Assembly (NCBI GenBank): GCA_017410245.1
Contig: JAFQRE010000045.1
Span: 96,780 to 160,779, forward strand
Origin: Bacteroidaceae bacterium
GTDB taxonomy: Bacteria; Bacteroidota; Bacteroidia; Bacteroidales; Barnesiellaceae_A
Length of the DNA stretch: 64,000 bases
Direction of reading: 5' to 3'
This document shows positions 10,501 through 19,948 of this stretch, piece by piece. A model generated the notes under the pieces. That model was not told where the DNA came from. It saw only the letters and a program-made list of their open reading frames with translations, and ran no database searches. Numbering within the stretch: the first letter of the stretch is position 1; each line of letters starts with the position of its first letter. A program made the position numbers and the translations under genes.

Positions 10501-13500
10501 TGCCAATACCGATAAAACTCCTTCGGGATACAACATTTATCGCAATGAGGAAAAGATAAATAAAACCCCTATAGCCGAGACTTCTTATACCGACACCCAA
10601 CTGGTTATGGGTAACTACAGCTACACAATTACAGCTGTGTATGGCGACAAAGAGTCGGTAAAATCAGATGCTGCCGAAATATACATCAAGGTTGGTGCTC
10701 CTTATTACGCACCACAACAACTCTCGGTCAATGTTACCCGCAACAGCATGGCAACCCTCACATGGCTCAAGCCCAATGCCACACTGAAAGACAGCACTAC
10801 ATTGAGATGGGATAGCGGAATAAATAACAGCGCTATGGGTATGGCCGATGGCGGATACTTCTGGGCAGGCGCTGCTTGGGATCACACCGAACTCGTTGAT
10901 TATCGCAACATGACAATCGAGACCGTTGATGTATTTATCCAAGAGCGTTTCTTGTCTTTGTCGCTGCAAATCTATAAAGATAATAAGCGTATCGCATCGC
11001 AAAACATAGACAGCAAAGAGATAACATACGGAGCATACAACCGCATCACACTCAACACCCCTATTGCCATTGAGCCGGGAAGCGACTATCGCATTGCATT
11101 CCTCATTGCTCACGATAGCGGAATGCGTCCCATTGGTATCGACAAGTCGCCTTCGCAAAACGGAAAAGGTAATATCATATCGGAAGATGGAAAGACATGG
11201 TATCCCCTCACTCACATAGGTATGCAAGGCAACTTCAACATTGCTATCAACCTGGCACCCTCGGCTACCACCGAGGAGATGCCTGTAAGCTACAACATCT
11301 ACCGCAACAATACTTATGTCAATAGCACCGAGGGTGCATCGCTTACATACACCGACGAGATAAATACCCCGGGTATATATACCTACCAAGTATCATCGGT
11401 ATATGCCGATGGTGGCGAGTCACCCTTGAGTCGAGCTGAAAATGCCGAGATTATAGACCTACAAGCAGCGATGCCTCCTATGAATGTTGTTGCCGAAACC
11501 GAACTCAACCGCACGATACACCTTCGTTGGGACTTCCCATTGGCCGTTGAAAGTTCATTCCCGATAGACCTTCAACACGTACAGGCTACAGCCGAAGAGG
11601 GCTATCCCGAATATGTAAGTTCGTTCCGAGGCAACCTTTCGGGCGAAATGGGTATTGCCTCAGATGGTCAGTTTATATACACCTCGCTACACAATACCAA
11701 CGGAACAATATGCAAATACACCCTTGATGGTACTTTTGTAGAGAGTATCTTGATAAGTCGCAATCTTGGCGGTATTCGCAACCTCACCTACGATGGCAAA
11801 GACTTCTATGCTGCCGACGGAAACAGCTCGATATATCGCCTCGATATAGCAAACAGATGCATTGCCGACACCATCTCTATATCGGAGATTGCCCGTCACA
11901 TTGCCTATATGCCCGAGCTTGACAATGGCAATGGCGGATTTGAAGTGGGTGACTGGGAAACAAGTATCTATGTGAGCAAACGCGGTGCTAAACTTGGTGA
12001 TGGTCCTGCACTGAAAGGTGCTGCCGGATCGGCCTACTACAATGGCACTCTCTACACATTTGAGCAAGGATACGAAAATCCCTATGTTATCTGTTGCTAC
12101 GACTATGCAACAGGCACTCTGAGAAGAACTATCGATATAAGCAACTACATAGAGATAACACCCGAAATGGGCTCTATGGCCGGTGGTATGTCGGTAATTA
12201 CTACCAACGAAGGATTGAAACTCTTGGCCGTTGCTCTACAAGAGAACAACAACTGCCTCTTCATATTCTTCGACTTAGGTAGTATTGTAGGACTCGAAGG
12301 TTACAATGTATATCGCAACGGCGAATTGCGCAATACCACTCCTATTCCATTCCGTTACTTTGCCGAAGATGAGAGTGAAGTGGGAACATACCAATATGAA
12401 ATAGAAACAGTGTATATTGACGGCACAACCTCGTCTCGCTCACATATAGCCTACGCCGACATCTATGATGCCGAACATTGTGATGCTCCTACTTACCTGC
12501 AAGCCACACAGAGTAGCTATGGCTACAACGTGAATATATCGTTTGTCGATCCCACCTCGACCGAGGCTGCAACATACGAGAGTTTTGAAAACAATGTTGC
12601 CGGCGAAACATTCGGTCATAACGAGTGGGATAATCTCAACAACAATTGGTTGGTGACCGATGCTATGGCATATCATGGCAACAAGTCTATTTACGCAACC
12701 AAGGGCAACGAGGCTTGGCTCATCATACCTCTCAATAAGCAGGAACAGGACATGGTGCTCTCTTTCGTTGCACGCAACCACGACGACCACTTTGGAAATG
12801 GCAATCTGCGATTATTCACGTCCGATTTAGGCAATAACTTAGGCGACTTCATACCTCTGGGAAGTGTTACCACAACCGAGGCATGGAAGCGATACGAGTT
12901 TACCATTGAAGCCGGAACCGACTATTTGGCCATCTGTCACGAGGCCGGTACAACTACACAATATATAGATGCCATAGCTCTCGACGAGCGTGCAATTGGT
13001 CAGGCCTACGGATATGACATCATGCGCGATGGCAAACTTCTCAACGACCAATTGATTACCGATGTATCATTTACCGACCGCAACCTTGAGCCGGGTACAT
13101 ACAACTATCAAGTGCGTGCCCACTACTTGTCGTCGTGCGTGAGCGAATATACCGAGGCTGTAAGCATCGATGTAGATTATAGCAATGGTTGCCAGAAACC
13201 CGGCATGCTCTTTGTCGAACCTTTGAACGAGGGCTACAACCTATCGTGGAGCGCTCCGGCACTGGGCGACGCGGTAAGTCTCAAGTGGCACAACGGTACC
13301 GCACACGACGCTGCCGGTATGCCCAGCGGTGGTGCTTACTATGCCGGTGTACAATGGAACAGCGAGGAACTGAAGCACTATGAAAAGATGTCGCTATCGG
13401 AGGTGGAATTGTATATCAATCACATTCCCGATGCGCTTTTCCTCCTCGTTTACGAAGGCGACAACCTCATTGCGCAACAATACGTACCCAACCTCAAGCA

Positions 13501-14278
13501 ATATAGTTTCAATACCATCGAACTACACCACCCCCTACTCATCAACACCAATAAGACACTACGAGTAGTCGCTTACGTCGAGCACAACGAGATAAGTATC
13601 CCCTTGGGTTATGACGAAGGACCCGGTAAAGTAGGCCGTGGCGACCTCTACTCTACCGATGGAAAGAACTGGAGTACACTCAATGCCAACGACATCGATG
13701 GCAATTGGAATATCACTCTCGGATTGCGTGCTTATGCCGATAAGGGTATGGGCAAAGCACCTCAAAAAGTAGAATCGATGGAGTTTGTACCGATGGAAAA
13801 TGTATCGACCGAAACAATACGTGGCCAACGCTTACCACAAGAAGCGACATCGGAACGCAATGCATTTGAAGGCTATAATGTTTATTGCAACAGTTACCGC
13901 CTCAATGAGGAGCCTATATTCGACACCTTCTTTATCGATGAGAATACCCACATGGGCAACTACTATGAGTACCAAGTGAAAGCCATATATTCGGGTTGTG
14001 GCGAAGTGGGTTCTAATGTCGTTCGTGTAGCTGCTCAGTCGGGCATAGATAATAAGCACGATGACGGTATTGCAATATACACACAGCAAGGTCGCATCTA
14101 CATCGAGGGCTTGGCCGCAAATACTCAAGTAATCCTCTTCGATGCATCGGGAAAAGTAGTTCATTCGGACGTTTCCATTGATGAACTTACATACGTTATC
14201 AATGCGACTCTGCTTCCCGAAGGCATCTACTTCGTCCAGGCTGCATCGGAATACCGTAAAGTTGTCATCACTCGATAA
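7598..14278 (+). CDS. 2226-residue T9SS adhesin-like multidomain protein
   Basis: Very large secreted protein. It has an N-terminal signal peptide (1-24), a choice-of-anchor-J/cleaved-adhesin domain (about 80-270), a fibronectin III domain, a second anchor-J domain (about 340-505), a carboxypeptidase regulatory-like sandwich (about 508-585), two WD/propeller-like stretches rich in (S/F/Y)DGxxF/Y, several fibronectin III domains with a YNIYRN core, a third anchor-J domain (about 1659-1800) and a T9SS sorting domain (last ~75 residues, ending VVITR). A ~150-residue domain occurs twice (about 1066-1222 and 1895-2045). No protease motif was seen. Such architectures are known from hemagglutinin/adhesin proteins of Porphyromonas. 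It lies 16 nt downstream of the M6 protease and is probably cotranscribed with it; a strong terminator follows. Confidence 0.85.
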   Translation: MKHTQYILPLVTIVAGCLLYAYADSNNESIKIRPQQPLQPYTEYATPAVTQRLTAAEDGAPYGLHLVGIDNKDVTLRWNNPEATNGYFDDFEGHPDFAINSPGNIGWSYLDMDNENTYTWTATSFPSQGQKMAYVIMNPATTTPSIADWPAYQPFSGTKMLVAFTVDGGNNDFIISPELNFDENFQVSFRAKSYTDSYGLERVKVGYSTTGKQASNFTFVNEGEYDEVPTDWTLFKYEIPKEAKYVTVNCVSKEAFMLLIDDLFVGTNRVRPQAPAKVHLEGFNLYRNDVKVNEELITNVFYTDVVPTYDNYQYTISAVYSDGSEVKQTETLDVIVPDIRLLPFEDNFDNNRIEEDKWSTPDDEQGNPSKWTSSYHPYGLVDYSAQYVYSSLKDYSQSLVSTEMRTLDTENTYLRFNLRHVNYNNEVGDTLAVEISCDNQQTWSRIAAFGNDEMTFDWRVEQYNLKEFLTNELFYIRYRAFGKDAYYIDYWYVDDVKVWCPQWTSAQLNVQSQGSPIANCMVRLTSNHGAIVNATTDNNGVISLPQIEKGTYTIDIAMRGYNPYTATWEITNDQDNNFTAHITRPTLQVSSSTIETSLRIEEKATQTITLTNTGDGELKWNLIPETPAGKGNDSEAWTIQNEFDTSGDLQTSVAFDGEYFYTTSTFYLGKFFKYDREGNFIEEFSIPGMYYMLYDLAFDGTYFYGSDYSNVLFCLDFRNKRLVKEVTVATEPDLKITHCSYDTRNDQFWVGSFNSIGRIDREGNVTVNFRYISSTQDIGAFGSAFDNVTPGGPYLWFSNEEIAGTNQIDQLQIIQYNLNTRSLTPIMHMIDDLSGYKVGTIEVPNYICGIEATSNYIDGTLSLVGILKQSPSRLFVYELAKTQDWLSIEPEAGALQPGQSQEITIGFDARNAVVGETYSSPVKLFTVPQLDCSDLTISYTATEASATPRPTNLKASIEGNSSVSLTWSANTDKTPSGYNIYRNEEKINKTPIAETSYTDTQLVMGNYSYTITAVYGDKESVKSDAAEIYIKVGAPYYAPQQLSVNVTRNSMATLTWLKPNATLKDSTTLRWDSGINNSAMGMADGGYFWAGAAWDHTELVDYRNMTIETVDVFIQERFLSLSLQIYKDNKRIASQNIDSKEITYGAYNRITLNTPIAIEPGSDYRIAFLIAHDSGMRPIGIDKSPSQNGKGNIISEDGKTWYPLTHIGMQGNFNIAINLAPSATTEEMPVSYNIYRNNTYVNSTEGASLTYTDEINTPGIYTYQVSSVYADGGESPLSRAENAEIIDLQAAMPPMNVVAETELNRTIHLRWDFPLAVESSFPIDLQHVQATAEEGYPEYVSSFRGNLSGEMGIASDGQFIYTSLHNTNGTICKYTLDGTFVESILISRNLGGIRNLTYDGKDFYAADGNSSIYRLDIANRCIADTISISEIARHIAYMPELDNGNGGFEVGDWETSIYVSKRGAKLGDGPALKGAAGSAYYNGTLYTFEQGYENPYVICCYDYATGTLRRTIDISNYIEITPEMGSMAGGMSVITTNEGLKLLAVALQENNNCLFIFFDLGSIVGLEGYNVYRNGELRNTTPIPFRYFAEDESEVGTYQYEIETVYIDGTTSSRSHIAYADIYDAEHCDAPTYLQATQSSYGYNVNISFVDPTSTEAATYESFENNVAGETFGHNEWDNLNNNWLVTDAMAYHGNKSIYATKGNEAWLIIPLNKQEQDMVLSFVARNHDDHFGNGNLRLFTSDLGNNLGDFIPLGSVTTTEAWKRYEFTIEAGTDYLAICHEAGTTTQYIDAIALDERAIGQAYGYDIMRDGKLLNDQLITDVSFTDRNLEPGTYNYQVRAHYLSSCVSEYTEAVSIDVDYSNGCQKPGMLFVEPLNEGYNLSWSAPALGDAVSLKWHNGTAHDAAGMPSGGAYYAGVQWNSEELKHYEKMSLSEVELYINHIPDALFLLVYEGDNLIAQQYVPNLKQYSFNTIELHHPLLINTNKTLRVVAYVEHNEISIPLGYDEGPGKVGRGDLYSTDGKNWSTLNANDIDGNWNITLGLRAYADKGMGKAPQKVESMEFVPMENVSTETIRGQRLPQEATSERNAFEGYNVYCNSYRLNEEPIFDTFFIDENTHMGNYYEYQVKAIYSGCGEVGSNVVRVAAQSGIDNKHDDGIAIYTQQGRIYIEGLAANTQVILFDASGKVVHSDVSIDELTYVINATLLPEGIYFVQAASEYRKVVITR

Positions 14279-14310
14279 CGCATTGACGTAATACAACACT
14301 CAAACATGTT

Positions 14311-14342
14311 GCCGTGCCCCCTTTACGGGCACGGCTTTTTTT
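14311..14342 (+). terminator. Strong rho-independent terminator after the T9SS cargo cluster
   Basis: A 9-bp GC-rich perfect stem (14311-14319 with 14327-14335) is followed by seven T (14336-14342). Confidence 0.9.
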
Positions 14343-14466
14343 ATTTTCTTGTCTATTTTTTCAAGCAAAAAGGCGTATCGTTTTATTGACTTATTTCTAT
14401 ACTAAATTGATGCAAAAACCTCTATTCAAGGTAAAACATTGAGTTCTATCATGCATTTAACACGAT

Positions 14467-14627
14467 TTAACCATCGGGGGGGTAATTCTGATTAATTATA
14501 TCTATATTTGCCCAAAACTTTGTAATCAATACCATTCGGCACAAAATCATATAGAATTCATTCTATATACGGCAATGTTTTTTATGATGAGAAGTTTTTC
14601 CTTATCAACAAATAAATAGTATAAAAG
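14467..14627 (+). promoter_or_regulatory. Conserved G-tract promoter and leader of a DUF6562 gene
   Basis: The block TTTAACCATC, seven G, TAATTCTGATTA (14466-14494), then ATCTATATTTG with the -7 box TATATTTG (14503-14510), is shared with the region before the second DUF6562 gene (46820-46860). The G-run sits where a -33 element would be expected and no TTTG is present there. A second shared stretch, TTTTTTATGATGA through TTATCAAC (about 14579-14610), lies just before the start codon in both. The rest of the 349-nt gap after 14278 holds only the terminator and AT-rich sequence. Confidence 0.6.
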
Positions 14628-16910
14628 ATGAAAAAAAGTCTATTCTTCGGTATGCTTGTAGCAATGATTTTGCTTGCAACATCATGTCAGCACGACGAAG
14701 TCTTGATTGACAACAACAACTCAGTAGTCACTTTTGAGATTAGCACACCCGAGATTGCAACTCGCACCACCTTTAGTGATGGAACAACAGCTACTCAATT
14801 GCAGTATGCTGTATATGATGATAAGTATAATTTGATAGACCGAGAGGGACTTAAAGGTACGGCCCAACTCGCCAACAAGAAGGCTAACATACAAATGAAA
14901 TTGGCAGCCGGCAAAACCTACAACGTTCTCTTTTGGGCAGCGGCACCCAATGCCCCCTATACTATCGATTATAAAAACCTTGTAATGAATGTGAACTACG
15001 ACGCAGCTGTTAGCAACGACGAAAATCGCGATGCTTTCTATTGCTTCAAAAATGTTCCTGTTAAACAAGGTAATGAGGCGATAAAAATCACCCTCACCCG
15101 TCCATTTGCACAATTGAATATTGGTACAGATGACCTTACAATTGCTCAAAATGATGGTATCAACGTGAGCATGACTCAAGTTGTAGTTCCGGTTTACAGT
15201 ACCCTCGACTTCAAAACCGGAGTTGCAACAGGCAAGGCTAAGGCTCAAACTTTTGCATTTGCCAACCTTCCCGATGACAGCCAAACTTTCCCTGCCGGTG
15301 ACTATGACTACTTGGCTATGAACTATCTATTGGTAGGAGCAGACAAGACCGTAGTTGATGTAGAGTTCGCATACGGCACAACAGCATCTCACCAAACCCG
15401 CTCGTTCACAAGCATACCCGTAAGACCCAACTATCGTACCAATATATATGGTTCACTCCTGACTCAAGGCATCGATTTCATCGTAGAGATTGACAATCGC
15501 TATGCAATAGACCCCGAGAACCCCTATAACAACAACTATAACTCATACGCCATATCATCGAAAGCCGAGGCTCAAGAAGCCCTTGAAACAGCTAAGGCAA
15601 AAAACGAAAACTATGTCGTTTTGGAGGCTTCTGACCAATATATTGGCGACTTCAACTATGCACTGACTACCGAATTGGTACCTTCTGAAACTACCGTTAT
15701 TATCAAGAACGCTAATATTACAGGCCGTAGCTATGGCAATAAAACAAATGGTAAAGTAGTTTTTGAAAATTGTACATTCAACAACGAGACAGGTGCATAC
15801 TCCATTCACTTCGATGGTGGTGTAGGTGAGATAGTATTTAAAGATTGTGTTCTCTATGGCTGGAACTCTTTTGGCCCTACATTATCATCGGTAAGTTTCT
15901 ATGACAGCCGCCTATATGGTAATGGTATGTATGCCATGATACGCTCATACGTAGAGTTGTATATGGAAAACTGCTACATCAATACCGTTGATGCTATCCA
16001 CGATGATGAATACACCGAAGGTGTTGAAGAAGTTGATGGAGAGGCTGAATGTAACAATTGCTACTTCTCGGAAGATACCGATAAATTTGTTGAAGATATG
16101 CTTGCACAAGGCCCTATTACCATCGATATGGATAAAGACCTTGCCGTAACCTCAAACTCCTATATTCACTCGGTAGGTCTTACCGAAGATCTTGTCATAA
16201 ATGGTAATGGGCACACTATTGTATCGTTTGCCGAGTCGGCCAATAATTTCGATTGGAAAGATGGTATTTTTGCCTATATGTCAACCACGCTGACTTCTCA
16301 AAATGGCAGCAGTGTTACCGTTAATGATCTCAACTTTACAGGCCCAATGACTGCTATAACACTGGGGAACTATAACGGCTACTACGACCCCAGCACAGGT
16401 AAATATTCCAAAGAGTACGGCTTCAATACCACACTGAACAATGTAAACATTATCAATGCCGAAGTGTTTGCCTACGCTGCCGGCATAGCTCCTGCATTGG
16501 CTATTTATGGTAATGCCACACTCAACAACTGCCACATATATGGCACTACATTGTCGGAATTGGATACTCAACACAAGTGGCCTGTCTATGATGTAGGTAT
16601 TCCCAACTCGATAAATGGCTCATCTGTTACCATTAATGGTGGTAAGTATGGTAGTATATATGTATGGGAACAGCCTATAGTAACCATAAATGGTGCTGAG
16701 GTAGAAACCATTGTAGCCCGTAGCGATATGTACTTCAAGGATAAATGCGTAACGATAAAAGCAGGAACTAAGGTTGGCTCAATTGACCTTTCGGCTATCA
16801 TCAAAAGGGATAAAATAAGTTTTAAGATCGAAGATGGCGCTATTGTTGGCAAGATTGTTGATAAAGGCCATGAGTACGCCACCCTCGAAGAATGGCAAAG
16901 TGCTCAATAA
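14628..16910 (+). CDS. DUF6562 fimbrillin-like lipoprotein with beta-helix C-terminus
   Basis: Surface lipoprotein of 760 residues. The signal ends in a lipobox (LLATSC), so Cys20 should be lipidated. Residues about 25-287 match the DUF6562 family, a fimbrillin-like domain of Bacteroidales, including DAFYCFKN and RPFAQLNIGTDDL. The remainder (about 300-750) is rich in short strands and Asn/Gly turns (VVFENCTF, VTINGGKYG), typical of a right-handed beta-helix. The function is unknown; a surface or pilus-associated role is inferred. Its N-terminal module aligns with one single-residue gap to the gene at 46987, while the C-terminal parts do not align. It has its own promoter and terminator. Confidence 0.8.
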   Translation: MKKSLFFGMLVAMILLATSCQHDEVLIDNNNSVVTFEISTPEIATRTTFSDGTTATQLQYAVYDDKYNLIDREGLKGTAQLANKKANIQMKLAAGKTYNVLFWAAAPNAPYTIDYKNLVMNVNYDAAVSNDENRDAFYCFKNVPVKQGNEAIKITLTRPFAQLNIGTDDLTIAQNDGINVSMTQVVVPVYSTLDFKTGVATGKAKAQTFAFANLPDDSQTFPAGDYDYLAMNYLLVGADKTVVDVEFAYGTTASHQTRSFTSIPVRPNYRTNIYGSLLTQGIDFIVEIDNRYAIDPENPYNNNYNSYAISSKAEAQEALETAKAKNENYVVLEASDQYIGDFNYALTTELVPSETTVIIKNANITGRSYGNKTNGKVVFENCTFNNETGAYSIHFDGGVGEIVFKDCVLYGWNSFGPTLSSVSFYDSRLYGNGMYAMIRSYVELYMENCYINTVDAIHDDEYTEGVEEVDGEAECNNCYFSEDTDKFVEDMLAQGPITIDMDKDLAVTSNSYIHSVGLTEDLVINGNGHTIVSFAESANNFDWKDGIFAYMSTTLTSQNGSSVTVNDLNFTGPMTAITLGNYNGYYDPSTGKYSKEYGFNTTLNNVNIINAEVFAYAAGIAPALAIYGNATLNNCHIYGTTLSELDTQHKWPVYDVGIPNSINGSSVTINGGKYGSIYVWEQPIVTINGAEVETIVARSDMYFKDKCVTIKAGTKVGSIDLSAIIKRDKISFKIEDGAIVGKIVDKGHEYATLEEWQSAQ

Positions 16911-16937
16911 TGAGTACTTAATAGGTGAATAATTACG

Positions 16938-16971
16938 ACTGCGTTCCTTGTGAAAGGCGCGCAGTTTTTTT
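16938..16971 (+). terminator. GUGA-tetraloop terminator of the DUF6562 gene
   Basis: A 12-bp stem with two mismatches (16938-16949 with 16954-16965) is closed by a GTGA loop and followed by seven T. The same terminator, with a perfect stem, follows the beta-helix gene on the minus strand at 61996-62029. Confidence 0.85.
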
Positions 16972-17060
16972 ATTGTTTACGACAAAGTAATATATGTCGC
17001 CTGCCTTGGCATCTCAAGATGATAGTTACTGCTACACGCATAGCAACTACTCATATAAGA

Positions 17061-17100
17061 AAGCCGGGTATGCATATAACACGCATACCCGGCTTTTGGT
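17061..17100. terminator. Bidirectional terminator between DUF6562 gene and malQ
   Basis: A perfect 13-bp stem (17061-17073 with 17083-17095) has T-rich sequence on the plus side and a weaker TTTCTTAT on the minus side. It lies between convergent genes and may serve both, mainly malQ. Confidence 0.75.
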
Positions 17101-17147
17101 TTTATGGTTGCTCTACTAAATGCAAGAGTTACCCTTACATCATGGTA

Positions 17148-19808
17148 TTAACGACCTGCTTGGATTATCTTCTCACGCAAGTTGTTGTTGAACTCGGTAG
17201 CCTTGATGAGCTCTTCGATAGTAATGTGCATACGGTACTTCCAATAATAAGGATTGATGGCAGGCACATTGATGCGCTCATCGAGGGGATTTTCACGACG
17301 CAACTTCTCGTCCATCGACAACCAGTCTTGCAAGGGCAATATCACAAGCATCGAGGGCGAAGCGAGGTGATGTTCTATAATGCGCTCGCATATATAGGGC
17401 TCGCAGAAGTAGGGGCTATTACCACCATAGCACAAGACACGATTGTAGAAGTCTTGCATATTATCGCGGTCTTCTTCCCACCAACCACGAATACCCGACA
17501 TATCGTGAGTAGAAGTGGTAGCTACCGATAGGTAGGGATAGTTCCATGTACACCCAAACTTGTTATCAACATCTTTGGGCATGCGTTGCACCTCGAGCGA
17601 TAGTATCTGCAACTGATCCATCACAGCAGGCACGCAGTGGGGTATCATACCCAAGTCCTCGCCACATACCAACATATTGGTGGCCGACAATAGCGGTGGC
17701 AATTTCTTCATGGCTTCATGATACCAGAAGTCGTTGTGACGATAGTAATAGAAGTCGTTGTAGAGAGCATCGAATGCGTGACGTTGATACTCGGGCATCG
17801 ACTGATAGATATACGATTGCCATGCCGAGATGCGTGGGTGATAGTGTCCTTGTTTTGCGGGATCTTCGACAAAGAGCACCTCGTCATGCAATCGCATGAG
17901 GCCATCGCATATAACCTTGCTACGCTCGTCATCACAGCCGGCAAAGAGGTCATACACCTTGCGCTGAGTATTTACCTCGGGACGCATGCCATAGCAACCA
18001 CCGCCCAACGGCGAGAGATAGTCATTGCGCACATCTTCGGTATAAGGGCCAAAGAGTTCGCCTAACATATAGTCGCGAATGTAGGGGTAGGTATATAGGT
18101 TCTTGTCGAAATTAAATCCTCTGGAAGCCAGTTCCTCGGCAGTGAAAGGCAATGCAGGGCTAAAGTGTCCGAGCAGACCATGTATAGCATGACTCGGAAT
18201 CTCCCAAATGCGGAAGAAGCCAAGAATGTGGTCGATACGATAGGCATCGAAGTACTCGGCCATCTTGCTGAAGCGCGATTTCCACCATACATATCCGTCT
18301 TTATCCATCTCGTCCCAATTGTAGGTGGGCAGGAACCAGTTCTGACCAAGTACCGAGAAGTCATCGGGTGGAGCACCGGCTTGGCTGTCAAGATGGAAGT
18401 ATTTGGGTGTAGCCCATGCATCGGCACTGCGGGGACTGATACCAATGGGTATATCGCCTTTGAGTACTACACCCTTGCTGTGTGCATAGGTACGTGTAGC
18501 CTGCAATTGCAAGTGCAAATGATATTGAGTGAAATAATGCAAGCGCATGGTGTTGCAATAGGGACTCTCGGGGCTGTCAAACGATGCTATTGTATTGGCA
18601 TCATATACGGCATAGGCTCCCCATTGATTGAAATCGGGAGTTCCGGTTTCGCTACACAATGTGCGATAAGCTGCATAGGGAACAAGCCAATAACGGTTGT
18701 CATTGAAGAATTGCAAGAACTCTTTCGACACCATTGTAGCATCGCCGTCCTGTGCAAATATCTCTTGCAGATATTCGTTCTTAACTTTATTTACTCGCTC
18801 ATAGTCAATATCAGAGAGTGCGTTGAGTTTTTGTTGCTCTTGTTCGTAGTATTGACGACGTGCTTTATCCTTGAGTTTACCCACCTCATCGAGACGCAGG
18901 TATTGGGGGTGTAGTGCATATATCGAGTTGGCACTATAGGGATATGAATCCTGCCAAGTACCGGTCATAGTAGTATCGTTGATGGGCAATATCTGTATGA
19001 TACGTTGCTCGGTAGCAGCCGCCCAATCAACGAGCAAGCGCAAGTCGGCAAAGTCACCTACGCCCAAGCTCTTCTCACTACGCAATGAGAATACGGGTAC
19101 AGCAACACCCGCACCCTTCCATGTGTGTGTAGAGGCTACGGCTTGTGCATCTGATACAACAATGGCATCGCAATCGGCAGTTTGAGGCACTATGAAGTGA
19201 CGGTTGCTACGCGACTCCCAAGCCTTCACATCACCACTATTGGCATCTAGGATTACAAATTTGTACTCAAATTCGCCACCAGCCTTACCGGCATCAACAA
19301 CAGCAGTCCATAGAGGGAATTGCTTGTCGTTCATCTTCACAGCCTTCTTGATATCCCATTCTCCCAGAGCCTTACAGCTACCTACGATAGCCAACACTTC
19401 GTTGGGTGCCACCATGGCCGACTTCACTTGAAAGAGTATCGAGCCGGGCTTAGCAGCTTGAGTTGTTTTCTTGGCATTCTTGCGGGCATAGATACTTTGT
19501 GTAAATGCCGAACTGAAGAAAGCATTGTTTACCGGAATATCGCACCATGTATCAAACACCCTACAACTTGTTACTTGCTTCGATAGATGCAGTGTATGAG
19601 GCTCTCCCCACTCTTGTCGTATTTGTGTGTTATCGCGACATACCACATACTTGTATCGCAAAGTTGTAGCTTGAGGGAAATCTATCTCAATCTGCCAATT
19701 ATCGGCATCGACATATGTAAGAGGGTGTATTTGCTCCGAACCAGCGAAGACAATACCGATAGACTCACCCCAGTAAGTGTGGTACTTTACGCTCAATATT
19801 AACGTCAT
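17148..19808 (-). CDS. malQ: 4-alpha-glucanotransferase with two starch-binding domains
   Basis: Amylomaltase (GH77) that transfers alpha-1,4-glucan segments between maltodextrins, a cytoplasmic step of starch or glycogen metabolism; no signal peptide is present. At 886 residues it is longer than E. coli MalQ because of two CBM20-type starch-binding domains at about 1-100 and 122-220. The catalytic GH77 barrel follows: RIDHI gives the nucleophile Asp526, EDLGMIP the acid/base Glu717, and STHDM the stabilising Asp769. This CBM20-CBM20-GH77 layout is known for plant DPE2 and Bacteroidota MalQ. No other starch gene lies nearby, so it is not part of a polysaccharide utilisation locus in this window. 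Confidence 0.95.
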   Translation of the reverse strand: MTLILSVKYHTYWGESIGIVFAGSEQIHPLTYVDADNWQIEIDFPQATTLRYKYVVCRDNTQIRQEWGEPHTLHLSKQVTSCRVFDTWCDIPVNNAFFSSAFTQSIYARKNAKKTTQAAKPGSILFQVKSAMVAPNEVLAIVGSCKALGEWDIKKAVKMNDKQFPLWTAVVDAGKAGGEFEYKFVILDANSGDVKAWESRSNRHFIVPQTADCDAIVVSDAQAVASTHTWKGAGVAVPVFSLRSEKSLGVGDFADLRLLVDWAAATEQRIIQILPINDTTMTGTWQDSYPYSANSIYALHPQYLRLDEVGKLKDKARRQYYEQEQQKLNALSDIDYERVNKVKNEYLQEIFAQDGDATMVSKEFLQFFNDNRYWLVPYAAYRTLCSETGTPDFNQWGAYAVYDANTIASFDSPESPYCNTMRLHYFTQYHLHLQLQATRTYAHSKGVVLKGDIPIGISPRSADAWATPKYFHLDSQAGAPPDDFSVLGQNWFLPTYNWDEMDKDGYVWWKSRFSKMAEYFDAYRIDHILGFFRIWEIPSHAIHGLLGHFSPALPFTAEELASRGFNFDKNLYTYPYIRDYMLGELFGPYTEDVRNDYLSPLGGGCYGMRPEVNTQRKVYDLFAGCDDERSKVICDGLMRLHDEVLFVEDPAKQGHYHPRISAWQSYIYQSMPEYQRHAFDALYNDFYYYRHNDFWYHEAMKKLPPLLSATNMLVCGEDLGMIPHCVPAVMDQLQILSLEVQRMPKDVDNKFGCTWNYPYLSVATTSTHDMSGIRGWWEEDRDNMQDFYNRVLCYGGNSPYFCEPYICERIIEHHLASPSMLVILPLQDWLSMDEKLRRENPLDERINVPAINPYYWKYRMHITIEELIKATEFNNNLREKIIQAGR

Positions 19809-19948
19809 ATAATTATTGTTTTTGAGTTTTAGTGCATAAAGTTACTAAAACGCATTGAACAGAGATGTCCTTTTGTTTGTTTTTTTATTGGGTCACTATG
19901 CAAACGTTTTCGCATCATATCGGGACAAGAACTCTTTGCTACAGAGCA

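Noticed and set aside
14475..14482. G-run in the DUF6562 promoters as a phase-variable tract
   Set aside because: The two copies differ by a substitution (seven G versus six G plus A) and the total length is the same, so there is no sign of slippage.
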